From Saccoglossus kowalevskii (Eukaryota > Hemichordata > Enteropneusta > Harrimaniidae), in NCBI RefSeq assembly GCF_000003605.2, contig NW_003120922.1:591409-655408 (forward strand): a DNA stretch of 64,000 nucleotides, given 5' to 3'. The notes under the pieces are model-generated. The model searched no databases. It was not told where the DNA came from and worked only from the letters and a program-made list of their open reading frames with translations. The position numbers and the translations under genes were made by a program. Positions 60,091 through 64,000 of this stretch are shown here, one piece after another. How positions within the stretch are numbered: the stretch's first letter is position 1; each line of letters opens with the position of its first letter.

Positions 60091-63000
60091 GTAAGTATTT
60101 GGGCTACGACTTACCTACCTTATGTAGCCGTAGTGGTCTAATTTTTGTATTTGCTTTGATGTCTACATAATAGTTAGAAAATTGTTAAAACTAAAACCAA
60201 ACAAAAACAAATCGTTCAATTTCACATTTTTTTTTTCATTTTCATCAATAATCCAAAATTTAATGATAACAGTTCAATGATACCTCGCACTCCTTACTAA
60301 GATCGTTATTTCGAATTGGACTTGAATGCATTCTACAAGACTGTTTGACTGCTTAACCGTCAATTTGTCATTTATCCCATGTCCACAAGATTCTCAGCCA
60401 CTGGGTATATATATATATATACTTAGTAATGCTGGTACACGTAGATCATTAAAAAAAAACGATTTAAATATGCCACAAACACAAGGCGTACGTCGGAGTT
60501 CAGTAATACTTCCTTTCTTTCGCGTCTTTTTTCTGTTCTCAGAGACTGAGAAAGGTGCCAGAAAATAATTAAGTAGTTTTAATTTCGTGGTAAACACCCA
60601 GTTTGACTCATTGTTACAAAAGATGAAAACACACAATTCACAATCCCGGAATTTCTTTTTTAGATAAGCAAAACACCAACGTAGTGTGAATGCATCTAGG
60701 AACTGTGTAAATGTTATGAACACCTCCGACCAACTGTAAAACACAAGTCTTCGTAATTACTCATTCTGTGCTAGGGTGTTGTTTCGTACTTGTGAATAAG
60801 TACCGACATGTTAACTTCTTAATATAAAAAACAACATAAGCCTGTAACAAAACTATAGTAGTATGAACTACTTGATTCAAGCATACGGCGAGGGTCAGGC
60901 GTGCACATAATATACTCACCCCTGACATCACTTCGTGATTGTAAGTCTCGGGGGTTTTCGTATCTGTTTTTTCGCACCGATTTGACTTGCAAGCTGTTAG
61001 TTTGTTGTAATTGCGTACTCAACATTGATTGTTTGCAACTAGTTGGCTGTTTAACTGTGCAATGACAGGTGAAGGTTTGTTTTGAAACACTTTAACATTC
61101 TGAACATAATACTGCCACGTATTTGGAAGATGGAAATGCCCGTCGAGATCTTGTTGAGAGCGAGAGCCGGGTGATTTATTGTTGACGACATTACGTCCAC
61201 TGTTCCAGGGTTACACAGATCGGCGTAAAGTGTACGATATGACAGGAGAGAAGAACTCGTTTTTTTTAAAAATACTGACAAACTGACATTCTAGAATTTA
61301 CGTAACAAATTGAAAAAATTGCTGATTCAGCATGACGTTCAAAGTGACGGCCACATTATTATTGTTTATGTTTTTTTATGTACCGTTTATGTTTTAAAAT
61401 TTGTCAGATAATTGAGTCTTAAAAATGGCATCAGTTTGAACAGAAATAGTGGTAATATGTGTATCGAATTGGTTCCAATTATATGCACTGTATATATACA
61501 CATATATATCTATTAAGGTATTTTGCATCACAGTGTCACGTGACAACCATAAGTACAATTTATTTACCTTGTTGATATTTTGTGTTTATAAGTTTATTAT
61601 CGTTAACGTAGTGATAAGGCTCACCTCTTTACCGACTATTTCAAAAGCGCACAAGAATAAATTATTACATATTAATGGATAACAAAGTCAGCGACGTATG
61701 AAAATAAAAACATCAAACGAAAACAACTCAATAGGAAAACGATCCGCGTACAAAGTACATTATCAAATCAGTGAGAAAAAGATTTACGGATTTCAAGATT
61801 CAACTAAGAAGTGACGTCTTGTAAAAGCGAGCTAATCTCGTTCCACAAGTCTAGAGATCTTATTTGTAAAAAGCCGCCGAGTTCACGCCGAGAACAAGGG
61901 AGCCGCGAGATTTGTTTTTAGCCTCTCAAATAGTGTTCTGTTCTCTATCGTCATCGCGTCGACGTGACGCAACAATAGCATTTGTAACAGCATTTACATG
62001 TCTCATGGCTCTCTCATTTTCGACGAGATCTCGGCCGCCATTTGCAAATAAGGACTATTGTTATTTTCCAATATGTCAATCTGAGCGGTCATGGATCGCA
62101 TGAATTTTATATTTACGACTGCCCGAGATTATTTCAGTAATTCGATTACCATTTATTGTGTTCAGCAGCTACATTGTTAAGAATACTATTACTAAATATA
62201 TTATTTACTCATGATTCTGTGAGCATGGAAATTTGGAGGGAAGATTCATTAGAATAACTTTATACAATATTGACGACATTTTAATGATGAATTCTCTATT
62301 CCGAAAATGATATGACCCACTAGTGGATTTCATCCTCGATTTCTCATTAGGCAGTAAGCATCGTTGTCTAATTTGAAACTGACAGATAATAACCAGACGT
62401 GCCCTGGGTCACTTGTTTAATTGATTTATTTCTACATTGTGATTTCCCCGTAATAGCATATAAATAATGGGACGGATTATTGTGCAAGTTTCCAGGTAGT
62501 ACAAACATAACATGTTTATAGGATATAGATCTGAATTATAAATCAGAGTTGGGACAATTGAATATTTTCAGCGTTCACTTATTGTTAGCTAGATGCATTA
62601 TTTGGTTTTCGAATCGAAAAAGAATGATATGAAATTTTTATTTATAAGATTATTGGGCGAAATCAGATGATGCGTAATGCCTGTAAGATGTCCATAAATA
62701 TGACAATCTTTTTAGCATCTTTTTAATTTAAAAACCTAATTAAAGCGCGGTGGTCGTCGCGCAACCTTATTCAAAATTCGGGTAAATTAAACATTGTATT
62801 TTACACGCGTTGTGTACGTATTATGATTTCCATATGGAACAGAACATGCCTAATGAAGTTTTGAATAACTTTATGATTCTTGAGATTTTGTTTTTCAAAT
62901 CACATTTCTTGAATACCAAAATATTTGATCTGCTATCTCAAAAAAATGTGAAACACATGAGATATCACACGACATACACAATACAACAAATTTTATGATT

Positions 63001-64000
63001 TCAAGAATACCAAGTCTGCCATTGCTGTTACTTTATGCTGTTCTAATAATAGTAGCGATTTTATCCGCGATGCTAAAAATGAACAAATGATACGATATGC
63101 TGTTCCTTTCGCTACCCAGAACCGATCATGTGTCGATTTCTCCTTTGTAAATTGGTTACACGTTATCTTTGATATCATTCCCACCGTGTATTCAATTATT
63201 GTTCAAATGGAAGATCACTCTACTTTCAGCACCCCCCTGGGAAACATCAAACGGACGTCTTATTAACGTGAGTTAATATACAGCCATTTGGTTGAATTAT
63301 TTCACCATTCATCTTTTAGTATATGCAGATCAACAATGTCATGACGTCACTTACGTTGTATTGTTGAAGTGCAACCAGCGTGTTTGTTCACGTCCCCTCA
63401 AGATTCCGGAGACGTCCAGAGCTTAACCCGTGACGCATGGGCAAATTACGAGATGACGTTCAAGCTTACGGCATTTCCCACACTAATAACTGTTGGTTTA
63501 ATGACGTTTAAGAATATGACAATAATCAATTTTCTTTTGAGTATATTGTTAATATTTGTAATGAAGGTTATTTATTGTGCATGTAATAGCTATTTGGAAA
63601 TATGTACATCTTATCTATCGTTGTTGCTAGGGGAACTGTGGTACACTTATTGTAACATAATATGTAACTGCAACATTTAGAATTGGATGCATACACTCTG
63701 CGTATTCGTTATACTGGATGTTCAGTGAACAAGATTAGAAATGCAATAATGATTCAATAAACTGCGACTATATACCATGCATATGTCATCAGAACTTTGA
63801 GTGATAGTTGAAAAATCAGTTGGAACGCAGTAGTTTCAATTTTTATATAAATTTCCATTACGGGAAACCATTTATAATCAATTTCTAGAATTAGAAGTAT
63901 CAATTAGAAGCTCCAATTTATTTATTTAGTATACACAGAGCCCGGTGTTTGATTATACACGCGTCTCGCGTTAGCCGGGACATTGGAAGTAAAACTCCGG
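60091..64000. other. No confident gene; two short shared motifs
   Basis: Frames here (60744-60394 -, 61281-61051 -, 63369-63680 +) show no recognisable features. At about 62014-62045, CTCTCATTTTCGACGAGATCTCGG resembles 27061-27084 (CTCTCATTTTCAACGAGAGCTCGG) and, reversed, 40035-40055. At 62741-62825 a CpG-rich segment matches 16075-16145 in reverse complement. Confidence 0.4.

Overview
The window looks like nuclear DNA of an invertebrate animal. It is AT-rich, has small exons with GT..AG borders in a sea of introns, TATA-type core promoters, degenerate LINE copies, several inverted-repeat elements and microsatellites, and no bacterial-style operon. A marine lophotrochozoan such as a mollusc would fit the repeat landscape, but I cannot fix the phylum. 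Most long open frames here are chance frames in non-coding DNA. No tRNA, rRNA, CRISPR array or bacterial mobile element was seen.

The core result is an insulin-superfamily peptide locus. Spliced by eye, three coding exons with matching phases (131 nt, 134 nt, then 182 or 176 nt) give two uninterrupted preprohormones. ILP-1 is on the + strand (exons 3124-3254, 4116-4249, 6653-6834; 148 aa). ILP-2 is on the - strand (exons 34156-34026, 33161-33028, 26721-26546; 146 aa). Each has a signal peptide, a B chain with CysB7-x11-CysB19, a short C peptide between basic cleavage sites, and an A chain with four cysteines. The A chain reads CC-x5-C-x8-C where insulins normally have CC-x3-C-x8-C. ILP-2 keeps the classical B-chain core CGSNL; ILP-1 has CKENL. 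A third A-chain exon at 40333-40468 (+) is a broken copy without signal or B exons.

The two genes face each other (convergent) in an inverted duplication. One arm is about 1530-10150 and the other about 36215-23300 read backwards. The 3' flank occurs a third time at about 39950-43250 (+). The arms differ by later insertions: a piggyBac-like MITE in intron 2 of ILP-1, and a hairpin-ended tandem-repeat element plus an LTR-like piece in intron 2 of ILP-2. A leader promoter with a conserved TATA box (2331 and 34943) and a splice acceptor just before the ATG imply an untranslated first exon in both genes.

The spacer between the arms (10-23 kb) holds further inverted repeats (10670-11100 with 16445-16845; a palindrome at 13600-15875), two LINE 3' fragments and low-complexity AT DNA. 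From 43 to 54 kb there are a degenerate LINE (44250-46230, -), a repeat shared with 21.8-22.4 kb, a possible small membrane-protein exon, minisatellites, a long TAAA microsatellite and an odd cluster of palindromic TTACGTGTAA-type words (52690-53650). From 54 to 64 kb the DNA is mostly unique, with only weak exon candidates (55720-55490 -, 57459-57271 -, 59985-60090 +) and an 18-bp minisatellite family also seen at 0.7-1.1 kb and 4.5-4.9 kb.
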